Source: a virus
Length of the DNA stretch: 64,000 nucleotides
Virus record (IMG/VR): IMGVR_UViG_3300027608_000024
Span: 1 to 64,000 of that record
Direction: 5' to 3' (one strand)
Part shown: positions 40,898 to 48,846 of the stretch, piece after piece
Layout of the letters: every line of letters begins with the position of its first letter
How positions within the stretch are numbered: position 1 is the stretch's first letter
The notes under the pieces: generated by a model
Seen by the model: only the letters and a program-made list of their open reading frames with translations
Database searches by the model: none
Told to the model about the DNA's origin: nothing
Made by a program: the position numbers and the translations under genes

Positions 40898-42346
40898 ATG
40901 GCATTGAACACACCTGGTTTTGACTTTGCAAGTCGTGACTACACAAATATTCGAAATGACTTACTGCTCCGAGCAGGACGCGTTACTCCGGAATGGGTTG
41001 ACCGTGATCCTTCTGACTTTGGTGTACTTATGGTTGACTTGTGGGCCTATATGGGCGACATCCTCCATTATTACATTGACCGTGCTGCTGGGGAAGCCTT
41101 TGTTTCTACTGCTACACAAAAGGAAAGCATGTTGGCATTAGCCAACTTATTTGATTACACTCCGTTTACACGAACATCAGCTACAGCAACTGTTTATGTT
41201 TCAAACACTTCTTCAGCTTCTGTGACCATCCCAGCAAATACCGTTTTTATTGGTGTTGGTGAATCTGACAATTTAGAATTCTTTTCTAATTCAACAGTTG
41301 TTATTAACTCTGGTGTATCCAACGTTGCAATTCCGGTAACTCAAGGAACAAAAATTGTTGAAGAAGTTTTGACAACTTCCGCATCTGGCCAGGTTGGACA
41401 AAAATACTCCTTAGCAAAAACTTCAGCAGTTCCAACAAGCGCGCAAGTTTATGTTTATGAAGATGGGGTAACACCTACTGCATGGAATAAAATTACAGAT
41501 GTTGCCTTAGCCCCAACCTCAAGTAGTGTTTATTCAGTAAATGTAAATGCCAATAACGAAACTCAAATTGTATTTGGTAACAGGATTAGCGGTAGGGTTC
41601 CTCCAACAAACTCAAAAATTACAGCAACTTATAACGTTACCAGTGGTGCTGCTGGAAATTTAAGTCAAAACAAAATAACTTCTTTTAAATTAGCGCAACC
41701 ATTTGGTATTGCAATCGTGTCTTCTAGCGCAGCAATTGGTGGAAGTAGTGGTGAGACTGTTGATTCAATTAAAACATCACTTAAAGCAGTTATTAAATCA
41801 CAAAATCGTGCTGTAACACTTCAAGATTTTGTTGACCTTGCACTAATTATTCCTGGTGTATATAAGGCTGTAGCTAAGTACGACCCATCTCTAACTAGCG
41901 GTGGAAGTGTGACTGTATATGGATTACCATATATTTCTTCATACACTTCTTACTCAGCAGCTTCTGTTGGTGTCCCAGCTTCTGTTCAAAGCGAGATTGT
42001 GAGTAGCATTCAACCTTTAGCAACTTTAGGTGTAACTGTTTTGGCGGGAAGTACAATTACTTTAGTCCCAAAAAATGTTAGTGCAACAATCTATGTTGAT
42101 GAAAGCTACGTTGCGTCTTCGGTTAGTTCAGCGGTATCTAGTGCTCTGGATGTTTTGTTTGAATTAAATGGAATTGAGTTTGGTGAAGATCTTAAAATTG
42201 GTGACGTTTACAGAGCAATACATAACGTTGAGGGTGTTCTTTACGCCACTGTTACTGTTTCTGGTAGTTCTCCTACAAATATTCAATTAATTAAAAAAGG
42301 CACGTACACCCTGACCACCTCCGGTGGCATTACTACATCGAGCTGA
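40898..42346 (+). CDS. Baseplate J-like wedge protein
   Basis: A 482-residue protein with the start DFASRDYTNIRNDLLLRAGR and FGVLMVDLWAYMGDILHYYI, typical of gpJ/gp6 wedge proteins. The middle is beta-rich, and the C-terminal part (LQDFVDLALIIPGVYKAVAK; then a gp25-contacting helix region) completes the family. It links wedges into the ring that changes shape when the baseplate triggers contraction. TAGGAGCAATC precedes the ATG. Confidence 0.88.
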   Translation: MALNTPGFDFASRDYTNIRNDLLLRAGRVTPEWVDRDPSDFGVLMVDLWAYMGDILHYYIDRAAGEAFVSTATQKESMLALANLFDYTPFTRTSATATVYVSNTSSASVTIPANTVFIGVGESDNLEFFSNSTVVINSGVSNVAIPVTQGTKIVEEVLTTSASGQVGQKYSLAKTSAVPTSAQVYVYEDGVTPTAWNKITDVALAPTSSSVYSVNVNANNETQIVFGNRISGRVPPTNSKITATYNVTSGAAGNLSQNKITSFKLAQPFGIAIVSSSAAIGGSSGETVDSIKTSLKAVIKSQNRAVTLQDFVDLALIIPGVYKAVAKYDPSLTSGGSVTVYGLPYISSYTSYSAASVGVPASVQSEIVSSIQPLATLGVTVLAGSTITLVPKNVSATIYVDESYVASSVSSAVSSALDVLFELNGIEFGEDLKIGDVYRAIHNVEGVLYATVTVSGSSPTNIQLIKKGTYTLTTSGGITTSS

Positions 42347-42347
42347 T

Positions 42348-44123
42348 ATGGCACGTAAATCTTTTACACTTCAAAAATTATCAGCAGAATATGGTAGCTA
42401 TGTTCAGTATCCATCGGGTACTGGTGCTGCTTCCGTAGGCTTAACGGTACGTACTGATGATGACTCAAGGCTTAAGTCAGACGATTTATTAGTTGCCCCA
42501 ATTCTAAATACTCCAGTTAGGTCTGGATCACTTTTACCTTACGCATCGTTTTTTTCCGCAGAGGTTAGTGACTACGAGGAAATTATCCTTACATGGGATG
42601 CCCCTCTTAACGACCTTAGTTTGGCGCCAACTAGCTCAACAGTAGTAGCTACTGCTTTGTTAATTGCTTATTCAGAAGATGGGGAGCCACCAACAGTTAG
42701 TGATGGAACTGTCATTACTTCTGATGCAACTTCAAAAATTTATTACCATAAAGTCCCTTCTGGCAAATGGGCTTATTACACAATGTTTGTAAAGTTTGAA
42801 TCACGAGATGGTGATCTGTATTACGAACCAACTGCAAAACTTGCTGTTTTAACGCCAGCAAAATATAACAGTGTTGATGATCTGTATAGGAAGATTCCAG
42901 AGTATTACCGAACCCTTGATGACAATATGTCAACAGGTCTTGGTGGCCCACTTTACCGTTACTTAAGTATTTTTGGATTTGAAATTGACAAAGTTCGGAC
43001 AGAGCTTGACTTCATGATTTCAATGAAAGACCCACAGCTTGCTAACAGCGAAGTGCTTGATTATCTTGCACAAGACCTTGGAGTTGACCTACGCGCACAC
43101 GAACTTGGTTCAGCACGTTTACGTAGTCTCATGAACATTATTGGTTATCTTCGCCGGTCTGAAGGAACCATTGGAAGCCTTGAGTATGCAATGCAGGCAA
43201 TAACTGGGTCTGATATTGAAATTGATACAGTTAATAAAGTAGTTAAAGTTTTTGCACAAAGAGTGAACCTCTTAAAAGACCCAAACCTAGAACGAATCAT
43301 TGCTGGTTTGTTTGACGGTGGTTCGCCATCCTCGTCTACTTTTTCTCTTGAACTAGACGCAGGTATTGCTAGTACTTCTACTTTTACAACAACATATGAA
43401 GGTGGTACTCCTTCTGCTACTGGAGGATCAACTGTTGGAAACGAACTTTGGGGATACATCCCAGATTTAACTTCTGGTGGTTCAGTTAATGTTTTGCAAA
43501 CAACCTCAAATTACATCTATGTAATTGCTAATGATGACCTTTATTTCTCTGTTCAGGCAGGAACAATTTCACCAGCACAGAACAGTATTATAAAAGTTGC
43601 TTTGTATAAAGATGCACCATATGGCAACGTTAGTCCTGCTCCAGTGCTTGTAGCACAGGCAACCACAGCAACAACGGTAGCTGGTATTAAATATTGGAGG
43701 CTAACTGTTCCTTCAACCTATACTTCTTACACACCTGTGTATTTTGCAATATTTCAAGAATCTGTTGTTGATGCACAACAACACTTTAATTACATGTTGT
43801 TAGAGCGCGCGGCAAATGGCAAATACTTTGATGGAACCACATCTTTTGGTGGTTGGCTTGTAGACGGAAATACTATTTCTGACTACAGGTGGTATAACCC
43901 AGTAGCACCAAACGGCGCTTCACCTGGACTACCAATTGAAAATTTTTCTGTGTACAACTCTAACTACCAAAAGACACGAGCAGTAGCAAATAGGTTTCTA
44001 ACCAACCTGTTACCAGTAACACAACTTACAACTGGAACTGCTCCAGTGTATAGTAACGGCACTGTCCCAGATCCAGAGTGGACTATTACGTTTAACCATA
44101 TACCAGGAGTAACTTACCCATAA
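42348..44123 (+). CDS. Tail protein gpI-like with C-terminal carbohydrate-binding-like region
   Basis: Start ATG 42348 (MARKSFTLQKL), two bases after the J-like stop. Residues 180-310 contain DDLYRKIPEYYRTLDD, RYLSIFGFEIDKVRTELDFM and SVIGYLRRSEGT-type helices (here LMNIIGYLRRSEGTIGSLEY) of the P2 gpI family, which link the wedge to fibres. The last 270 residues are beta-rich with jelly-roll character (ANGKYFDGTTSFGGWLVDGN). It is likely a fibre-attachment or receptor-contact protein. 591 residues is long for gpI. Confidence 0.78.
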   Translation: MARKSFTLQKLSAEYGSYVQYPSGTGAASVGLTVRTDDDSRLKSDDLLVAPILNTPVRSGSLLPYASFFSAEVSDYEEIILTWDAPLNDLSLAPTSSTVVATALLIAYSEDGEPPTVSDGTVITSDATSKIYYHKVPSGKWAYYTMFVKFESRDGDLYYEPTAKLAVLTPAKYNSVDDLYRKIPEYYRTLDDNMSTGLGGPLYRYLSIFGFEIDKVRTELDFMISMKDPQLANSEVLDYLAQDLGVDLRAHELGSARLRSLMNIIGYLRRSEGTIGSLEYAMQAITGSDIEIDTVNKVVKVFAQRVNLLKDPNLERIIAGLFDGGSPSSSTFSLELDAGIASTSTFTTTYEGGTPSATGGSTVGNELWGYIPDLTSGGSVNVLQTTSNYIYVIANDDLYFSVQAGTISPAQNSIIKVALYKDAPYGNVSPAPVLVAQATTATTVAGIKYWRLTVPSTYTSYTPVYFAIFQESVVDAQQHFNYMLLERAANGKYFDGTTSFGGWLVDGNTISDYRWYNPVAPNGASPGLPIENFSVYNSNYQKTRAVANRFLTNLLPVTQLTTGTAPVYSNGTVPDPEWTITFNHIPGVTYP

Positions 44124-44377
44124 TGCTTTTCTTAATCTGTTCCCTTGCTGTTTATAAAACTGTACAAACAATTGATGCGCTCTTGCCAAAAGAACCAATG
44201 CCATGGGTAAAGCTTTTAGCAAGCATCGCACTTGGTTATGGTGCTGCTGCAATCTGCCAACTTGATGACTTAATAATTTCAGGTTTAGCTGTCACGGCGG
44301 TTGCGGGTGGGGTGCACACCCTATTAAGATTACTTACGCTAGCGGGTGATCTCGCTCAGCGTAAGAACCTACGATAG
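44123..44377 (+). CDS. Small membrane protein (84 aa)
   Basis: Two or three TM segments (MLFLICSLAVYKTVQTIDAL; VKLLASIALGYGAAAICQL; ISGLAVTAVAGGVHTLLRL) and a basic C-terminus. It starts in a TAATG overlap with the baseplate gene. Size and topology fit a holin or an inner-membrane tail-associated protein. With another candidate at 15856 the assignment is open. Confidence 0.55.
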   Translation: MLFLICSLAVYKTVQTIDALLPKEPMPWVKLLASIALGYGAAAICQLDDLIISGLAVTAVAGGVHTLLRLLTLAGDLAQRKNLR

Positions 44378-44385
44378 GAGAAACC

Positions 44386-45117
44386 ATGAGAGAAGCATAT
44401 GGTGTTGTTGGTGCTGGAGTTGCACCACGCAAAGTTATTGAAGCTGGATTAAATGACATTGGTGTTTCATCAGTATTTATTATCCCCTGGTATGGAAAAA
44501 TGACAGACGGTTTAGAAGTTGTCTACGACTGGGTATTGGACAACGGAGCAATCTTTTCAATTGTTGCAAAAGATGAAGTTAAAGATCCCCCTAAAGTTTT
44601 AGCAAGTAAAGCAACCTCAGTAATGGTCGTTCAAGATGTTGACGCACACATTGTGCGCACACTTAAAGAGCGTGAAGTACAAGGTATGGTCCTTGTGCTA
44701 TGGGACCAAGACAAAGAGAAATACTCTGTTGAGGTTGCCTCAATGGCCATTGACCTCAAGCTTCCTACTTTGGAACTTACTAATGGGCTTGTTCCTATTA
44801 TCTTGAATGACTCAGAAGAAACAGTTATTGAAGATGAAATGCCAGATCTTGGCGAAGCTTCATATGATCGTGAAACTCTTGAGATGATGCCCTCAGCACT
44901 AGTTAAGCGCATGGCTAAAGATAAAGGGCTTACTCCAAAGTCAAAGGAAGAAGCAGTTGAGATGCTTTCCCCAGCTGATCAGAAGCTTGACGAAAAGAGT
45001 TTAATTGGTTCCGTTATCTTCTTGATGCGTGACGGCTCAGAGGTTGGGTTCAATGGAACTCAAGAGTTACTTCAAAAGATATTTGATGTCGTGTCAGAGC
45101 ACACTAGTGCTTGGTGA
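44386..45117 (+). CDS. Hypothetical protein with Rossmann-like N-terminus and SAP-like segment
   Basis: A 243-residue protein. Residues 1-125 alternate strand and helix (SVFIIPWYGKMTDGLEVVYD; SVMVVQDVDAHIVRTLKE; GMVLVLWDQD), suggesting a nucleotide-binding-like sandwich without a P-loop. Near residue 175, SALVKRMAKDKGLTPKSKEE resembles a SAP/HeH nucleic-acid-binding helix pair. It ends the late plus-strand operon before a strong terminator. I do not recognise the family; the function is unknown. Confidence 0.55.
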   Translation: MREAYGVVGAGVAPRKVIEAGLNDIGVSSVFIIPWYGKMTDGLEVVYDWVLDNGAIFSIVAKDEVKDPPKVLASKATSVMVVQDVDAHIVRTLKEREVQGMVLVLWDQDKEKYSVEVASMAIDLKLPTLELTNGLVPIILNDSEETVIEDEMPDLGEASYDRETLEMMPSALVKRMAKDKGLTPKSKEEAVEMLSPADQKLDEKSLIGSVIFLMRDGSEVGFNGTQELLQKIFDVVSEHTSAW

Positions 45118-45133
45118 CCTAACCACATAAAAG

Positions 45134-45159
45134 AAAAAGCCCCCGCAAGGGGGCTTTTT
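45134..45159. terminator. Bidirectional rho-independent terminator
   Basis: AAAAAGCCCCC (45134-45144) pairs perfectly with GGGGGCTTTTT (45149-45159) around a GCAA tetraloop. It carries T-tracts on both strands, so it can end the late plus-strand operon and the minus-strand Dps cluster alike. Confidence 0.9.
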
Positions 45160-45193
45160 CATTTGCAATGGTAACTACCATTTATTTAAGACT

Positions 45194-45307
45194 TCACTTC
45201 TTCTTGGCTGCTGCTTTCTTCGCAGGAGCTGCCTTCTTCTTTGCAGGCCCTTTGCCATACCCGGGGTCCTTTTTGTCTTTCAAACCACATCCACATGCTG
45301 TACACAT
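45194..45307 (-). CDS. Small Lys/Ala-rich basic peptide (37 aa)
   Basis: Begins MCTACGCGLKDKKDPGYG, with three closely spaced Cys that could bind metal, and continues into a histone-H1-like tail of Lys, Ala and Pro (PAKKKAAPAKKAAAKKK). A GGAAGGGAGG site precedes the ATG on the minus strand, supporting real expression. It is likely to bind DNA or RNA by charge. It shares orientation and composition with the gene at 45355-45654 and lies downstream of dps. Confidence 0.6.
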   Translation of the reverse strand: MCTACGCGLKDKKDPGYGKGPAKKKAAPAKKAAAKKK

Positions 45308-45308
45308 A

Positions 45309-45353
45309 TTAGTTACCTCCCTTCCTGTATTTGCTTGTCTTCTTAGCAGCCAT
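45309..45353 (-). CDS. Possible 14-residue basic mini-ORF
   Basis: MAAKKTSKYRKGGN starts one base after the stop of the 45355-45654 gene and ends next to the start of the 45194-45307 gene. Its 3' end encodes the Shine-Dalgarno site for that gene. It may simply be a coupling device; composition matches the basic neighbours. Confidence 0.25.
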   Translation of the reverse strand: MAAKKTSKYRKGGN

Positions 45354-45354
45354 G

Positions 45355-45654
45355 TCAGCAATCCCAAGCGCGCAAAGACTTGTTAATACGAGAATTAGGA
45401 TCGTTGGCTGTCTTGGATGAAGTGTTCTTCTTCTTCATGCCTTCCATGCGTGCACAGAAAGAATCACGACGCGCTGCTGACTTCTCAGACTTAGCTGCCT
45501 GTTCTTTCTTTACCGGTGGCTTAAGATTGCTTCCAGGGTTTGCCTTTTCATAAGACTTGCGTCCTTTTTCATTAAGGCCACCCTTTGGGTCTTTGCCCTC
45601 AGCACGCGACCAAGCTGCTGTTTTCTTAGCCGGTGCTTTCTTTTTCTCTGCCAT
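45355..45654 (-). CDS. DUF6321-like basic protein
   Basis: A 99-residue protein with a Lys/Ala N-terminus (AEKKKAPAKKTAAWSRAEG), the core WSRAEGKDPKGGLNEKGRKS, then EKANPGSNLKPPV, and a C-terminal part RRDSFCARMEGMKKKNTSS ending in RAWDC. I recognise this as the DUF6321 family, frequent in aquatic phages and of unknown function. High positive charge suggests nucleic-acid binding. It lies between dps and another basic peptide on the minus strand. Confidence 0.7.
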   Translation of the reverse strand: MAEKKKAPAKKTAAWSRAEGKDPKGGLNEKGRKSYEKANPGSNLKPPVKKEQAAKSEKSAARRDSFCARMEGMKKKNTSSKTANDPNSRINKSLRAWDC

Positions 45655-45663
45655 TATGTCCCC

Positions 45664-46098
45664 TTACTTGGTTGAGGCACGGAGTTGCCATGCCCATTTT
45701 TTATGCATGTCAATGCGACCTGAAATAAAGTCTGCAATACCTTGTTCGTTGGCTTTTGTTGCCTTATCAAAAGAATCATTTAAAGTTTTAATAACAGATT
45801 CATTTGCTGTTGCAAGCGCCTTTGCCATTGCTTTAGGGGATGGCTCAACATCTTTAAAAGTAACGGTAGTTAGTTCCATGTATTTTTTAAGACTGAATGG
45901 AGCGTAGTCATCAAGCTTACGAATGTTTTCTGCAATGGGGTCAATTGATCCGTAGGCATCTTCGTAGATGTCAGCAAAAAGAGAGTGGTACTGACTAAAG
46001 TCTTGGCCTTCTACGTTCCAGTGATATCCGTGGGCCATGAAATAAAAAGTTACTACATCTGAAACAAGCACCTTAAGTGACTTGATTAATTCGTTCAT
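45664..46098 (-). CDS. dps: Dps-family ferritin
   Basis: A 144-residue Dps homologue. Aligned to E. coli Dps by spacing, all ferroxidase ligands are present: His26 in HGYHWNVEG, His38, Asp42, Asp53 and Glu57 (YHSLFADIYEDAYGSIDPIA). Trp27 matches the conserved Trp. Such 12-mers oxidise Fe2+ with peroxide, store iron and protect DNA. The N-terminal DNA-binding tail is very short; neighbouring basic peptides might supply that function (inference). AGGAGACCTA precedes the ATG. The gene starts a minus-strand operon that diverges from the replication genes. Confidence 0.88.
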   Translation of the reverse strand: MNELIKSLKVLVSDVVTFYFMAHGYHWNVEGQDFSQYHSLFADIYEDAYGSIDPIAENIRKLDDYAPFSLKKYMELTTVTFKDVEPSPKAMAKALATANESVIKTLNDSFDKATKANEQGIADFISGRIDMHKKWAWQLRASTK

Positions 46099-46280
46099 TA
46101 GGTCTCCTAAAAGGGCAAACGCCAGGGTAATAAGGATTGTACCCCATTAACCCCGGCGTTTGCTGACCTACAACCAGGTAGGAGAACCACCAACTTCCCG
46201 GTGCAAAGAGTGTACCAGCGTCAAATTATATTTGCAACGCCGTTGCTAAGTACCTCAAAAGTGTGTACAGTTTCCGACCC
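46099..46280. promoter_or_regulatory. Divergent control region between dps and replication operon
   Basis: There is no gene here. It holds a 9-bp perfect inverted repeat, GCAAACGCC (46115-46123) and GGCGTTTGC (46155-46163), 31 bp apart and flanked inside by GGG/CCCC. A second repeat, CCTAC...GTAGG, lies near 46167-46182. A third, GCAAC-GCC-GTTGC, is at 46234-46246, next to AATTATATTTG, a possible -10. Divergent promoters with shared operators are likely. Confidence 0.5.
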
Positions 46281-47507
46281 ATGACCACCAACCATTTCCA
46301 GGGGCCATTCTTGGCAGTTCCGCTTTGGGCGCATGAACTGATACGTGACTCTGGGCATTCTAGGGACATGCAAGTCTTATTATCTCTTATCGCTCTTATG
46401 GAGCGCCGTACCAAAGAAGTTAGTGCTTCCGTACAACAGATTGCTGATTACTCTGTACTCTCCAAAGAGACTGTCAAGCGTTCCCTTAGGTGGCTAGAAG
46501 AGTCAGGTGTGGTTACAATTGGACGCCGTAAAAAGCCTTCAGTGAATGTTTACACAATTAACTATGCACCAGCAGATGGGGTCAGCGGTGACCCCATTAG
46601 GGCTGTGGATAAGTGGGTAGATAGGGTCACCAGTGACCCTATGATGGGGTCAGCCGTGACCCCATCAAAACCACGTTTGGCCCATACTGCTTGCGGATTA
46701 CGTGACTCTTCTATAGAAGTATTAAATATAGATACTAATAAGGTAAAGAAAGCCGCAAGCGGCCTGGAGGAAGAAATGATCTTAGGTGGAGACCCAGAGG
46801 AGGCCGAAGTGAAAGTGGAAACAAAGGTTAAGAAGAAGAGTCAAAGGAACGTCAACAGTCTGGTCACCCAGTTCATAAGTGACCCACGTACGATTATGAG
46901 CCACAGTTATTCTTATAAGGAAATTATTATCTTACGTAAGACCCTTAACACCCTTAGAGACTCGGGCCTTACAGAGTTCACCGTTTCACAAATGATCAAG
47001 CGATTCCTTGACGTTGAGCACTGGCGTAATTCAGAAACACCAGTTTTAGTTTTTACCAACAAGGCAGTGCAGCAAAAACTCATGGACCAAGTTGACACTG
47101 AGGTTGTTACAGAAGACCCAGTTCTTGCTTTGATGATGAGCGACTTTGAACGTGTCGGTATTAATTTGCCGTGGGATTATACAAACGATCAATTACTAAA
47201 GCGTGAAGTTATTCGTCACGGCATTGACATCTGCTACCGCTACCCTGAAGTTGTGGCAGAACTAATTAAAACCCACAATGGTGTACCAAGTACAAACTTT
47301 ACTGCAACTTTGCGTGCGCTAAACTCTCTTGTAAGGGTTTTATCTGGCGAAGAAGATGGTGACTTAACCGAACTTCACGCTGCGGTGTCTTCTGTGAGTC
47401 TTCCACCAGAACTACACAAAACTTCAAAGAAAGATCTGCGCCCTGCGGCAGAATCTCTACTTGAAGCCGTGTACAACTACAGGAGAAGTACTCATGGACG
47501 AAAGTGA
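46281..47507 (+). CDS. Winged-helix replication initiator (DnaD/lambda O-like)
   Basis: Start ATG 46281 (MTTNHFQGPF); a GTG at 46263 is in frame. Residues 20-95 form a winged helix (VLLSLIALMERRTKEVSASV, then KETVKRSLRWLEESGVVTIG) of the HTH_36/Rep type. Residues 99-128 are a linker encoded by three 22-bp palindromes and a DnaA box. The C-terminal half (SYKEIIILRKTLNTLRDSGL, MIKRFLDVEHWRN) is helical and could contact helicase or loader. The loader, helicase and primase genes follow directly. Organisation and self-encoded iterons closely parallel lambda O and its ori. Confidence 0.75.
   Translation: MTTNHFQGPFLAVPLWAHELIRDSGHSRDMQVLLSLIALMERRTKEVSASVQQIADYSVLSKETVKRSLRWLEESGVVTIGRRKKPSVNVYTINYAPADGVSGDPIRAVDKWVDRVTSDPMMGSAVTPSKPRLAHTACGLRDSSIEVLNIDTNKVKKAASGLEEEMILGGDPEEAEVKVETKVKKKSQRNVNSLVTQFISDPRTIMSHSYSYKEIIILRKTLNTLRDSGLTEFTVSQMIKRFLDVEHWRNSETPVLVFTNKAVQQKLMDQVDTEVVTEDPVLALMMSDFERVGINLPWDYTNDQLLKREVIRHGIDICYRYPEVVAELIKTHNGVPSTNFTATLRALNSLVRVLSGEEDGDLTELHAAVSSVSLPPELHKTSKKDLRPAAESLLEAVYNYRRSTHGRK
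46576..46760. other. Candidate origin inside initiator gene: three iterons, a DnaA box and an AT-rich region
   Basis: Three perfect 22-bp palindromes with 9-bp arms and 4-bp spacers: 46576-46597 and 46644-46665 (ATGGGGTCA/TGACCCCAT) and 46621-46642 (ATAGGGTCA/TGACCCTAT). A perfect DnaA box, TGTGGATAA (46604-46612), fills the 23-bp gap between the first and second, so units recur at about 22.5 bp, roughly two helical turns. A 56-bp AT-rich stretch (46697-46752) follows, framed by GCTTGCGG (46689-46696) and CCGCAAGC (46753-46760). This matches iteron-plus-unwinding-element origins. Confidence 0.75.
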
Positions 47508-47850
47508 ACCTATGTATGTCTTTGAAAACATAAACGACATTTTGATCTTTGCTCAATGGGTGCACGAGAATTTTGAGTCCCCCGAAGAGTACGAAGGTTG
47601 GTTTGAGCATTCACTTGACTTAGCCGTCCCTTCAGAAGTTTTTTGTACTCGTCCACAAAAGAAAGTGGAAAAGATGCATGTCTGTGTAGAGTGCAAAGCC
47701 CAGTTCACAACAAAGTCAGGATTAAGCATCCATCACAATGTTGTGCACACACGCAAGTTGGATAACGCAGAATTCTGGGACATAATCAAAACCACTTACA
47801 ACGACCACAACGAGGACCACAATGAGCCAAACATTTCAGACACCGACTGA
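47494..47850 (+). CDS. C2H2 zinc-finger protein
   Basis: Start ATG 47494 with AGGAGAAGTACTC upstream; overlaps the initiator gene by 14 bp. The 118-residue protein has an acidic helical N-terminus (INDILIFAQWVHENFESPEE) and a single C2H2 finger, Cys64-x2-Cys67-x12-His80-x4-His85 (HVCVECKAQF, GLSIHHNVVH), which is rare in bacteria but known in some phages. The tail is acidic and His-rich. It is probably a DNA-binding or protein-bridging factor in replication. Confidence 0.7.
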   Translation: MDESEPMYVFENINDILIFAQWVHENFESPEEYEGWFEHSLDLAVPSEVFCTRPQKKVEKMHVCVECKAQFTTKSGLSIHHNVVHTRKLDNAEFWDIIKTTYNDHNEDHNEPNISDTD

Positions 47851-48406
47851 TTGGAAGTCAGCAGCTTGGTGGCGTAACCGTTCTCCAGAAGAACGTGTAT
47901 TTCATTCTAAAATACCTCGCAGATTTGCTGACTGCGAAGATATCACTAACCCAAAGATTGCAAAATGGGTTATGGATTACAAACAAGGCGACAGCATTCT
48001 CATTCAGGGCAAGCCAGGAACTGGAAAATCAACAATGGCCCAAGCCGTACTTAGGGCGCTTGTTTTAGACAACCCTCTGTCAGGTCGCTTTGTCACATCC
48101 GATAGATACATTGAGATGCTCAAAGACCAGTTTGACAACGACAATCTTCTTCCAGAGATGTACTCAAGTCCATACCTGATTAAGTACATCCAAGGGGTCT
48201 TTGACATTGTTGTCCTTGACGGTGTTGGCCAAGAACGTGAAACAGAATTCTCAATCCATGAAATTGGTAGTTTGATTCGGCGTCGTCACGAAGACATGCG
48301 CACAACAATCATTACAACAACTCTTGGAGTCTCTGACTTTACACGTCGCTACGGTGACCGTGTTAAAAGTGCCGTGCTTGACATGGTGGAAGTCAAGGTT
48401 GTGTGA
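47822..48406 (+). CDS. Helicase loader, DnaC/IstB-type AAA+ ATPase
   Basis: A 194-residue single-domain ATPase. Walker A is IQGKPGTGKSTMAQAVL near residue 63, Walker B is FDIVVLDGVGQE near 126 (Asp-Gly in place of Asp-Asp/Glu), and sensor-like TTLGVSDFTRRYGDRV follows with an arginine-finger candidate. N-terminal WWRNRSPEERVFHSKIPRRF is typical of DnaC-like proteins. It would load the DnaB-like helicase encoded two genes downstream onto origin DNA. Confidence 0.82.
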   Translation: MSQTFQTPTDWKSAAWWRNRSPEERVFHSKIPRRFADCEDITNPKIAKWVMDYKQGDSILIQGKPGTGKSTMAQAVLRALVLDNPLSGRFVTSDRYIEMLKDQFDNDNLLPEMYSSPYLIKYIQGVFDIVVLDGVGQERETEFSIHEIGSLIRRRHEDMRTTIITTTLGVSDFTRRYGDRVKSAVLDMVEVKVV

Positions 48407-48846
48407 TGGAGGCTGGAGACATTGGAGTTGGCTCACGCATTGGGCAAGCATGTGTTTTTGAGGGCGTACTAGCATCACCACCTGTAGGTGTTGCACTTGT
48501 TAAAGAGAAATATCACATTCGCCGTGGCTCTTGGGACGATGCATTAAAGCTTTGGACACCTAACGAACTCCCACTGAAGTCTTTAATTGATTCATCCGAA
48601 AGAATGGGGATTGCTACCGACATCATTACATTCCTTGACGCAGACGCAGTTGAACCAATGTACAGGTGGCTTGTAAGAAAAGGAATACACCTAGCGGTAG
48701 TTCACTATGACACACCCGAACTGTACGCTGAAGATCTTAAGTACAACCGTGGCGTAAAGGTTGTCTACACACCCAACAAAGAAATTGCTTACACACTTGG
48801 CATGCGAGCCACGGTAGTTAGCCCCAAATCGGCCTGGAGACTCTGA
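48406..48846 (+). CDS. Hypothetical protein in replication operon
   Basis: ATG 48406 overlaps the loader stop (TGATG). A 146-residue alpha/beta protein with ATDIITFLDADAVEPMYRWL, HLAVVHYDTPELYAEDL and VVYTPNKEIAYTLGMRATVV. The alternating strand-helix pattern suggests a HAD-like or receiver-like fold (Asp-rich loop after a strand), but catalytic residues are not complete. It sits between loader and helicase, so a regulatory role in priming is possible. Confidence 0.5.
   Translation: MEAGDIGVGSRIGQACVFEGVLASPPVGVALVKEKYHIRRGSWDDALKLWTPNELPLKSLIDSSERMGIATDIITFLDADAVEPMYRWLVRKGIHLAVVHYDTPELYAEDLKYNRGVKVVYTPNKEIAYTLGMRATVVSPKSAWRL

Noticed and set aside
45168-45386. 72-codon plus-strand frame with hydrophobic start
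   Set aside because: It is antisense to the basic minus-strand genes, which have good ribosome-binding sites and recognised composition. Its TM-like segment is the reverse complement of Lys/Ala codons.
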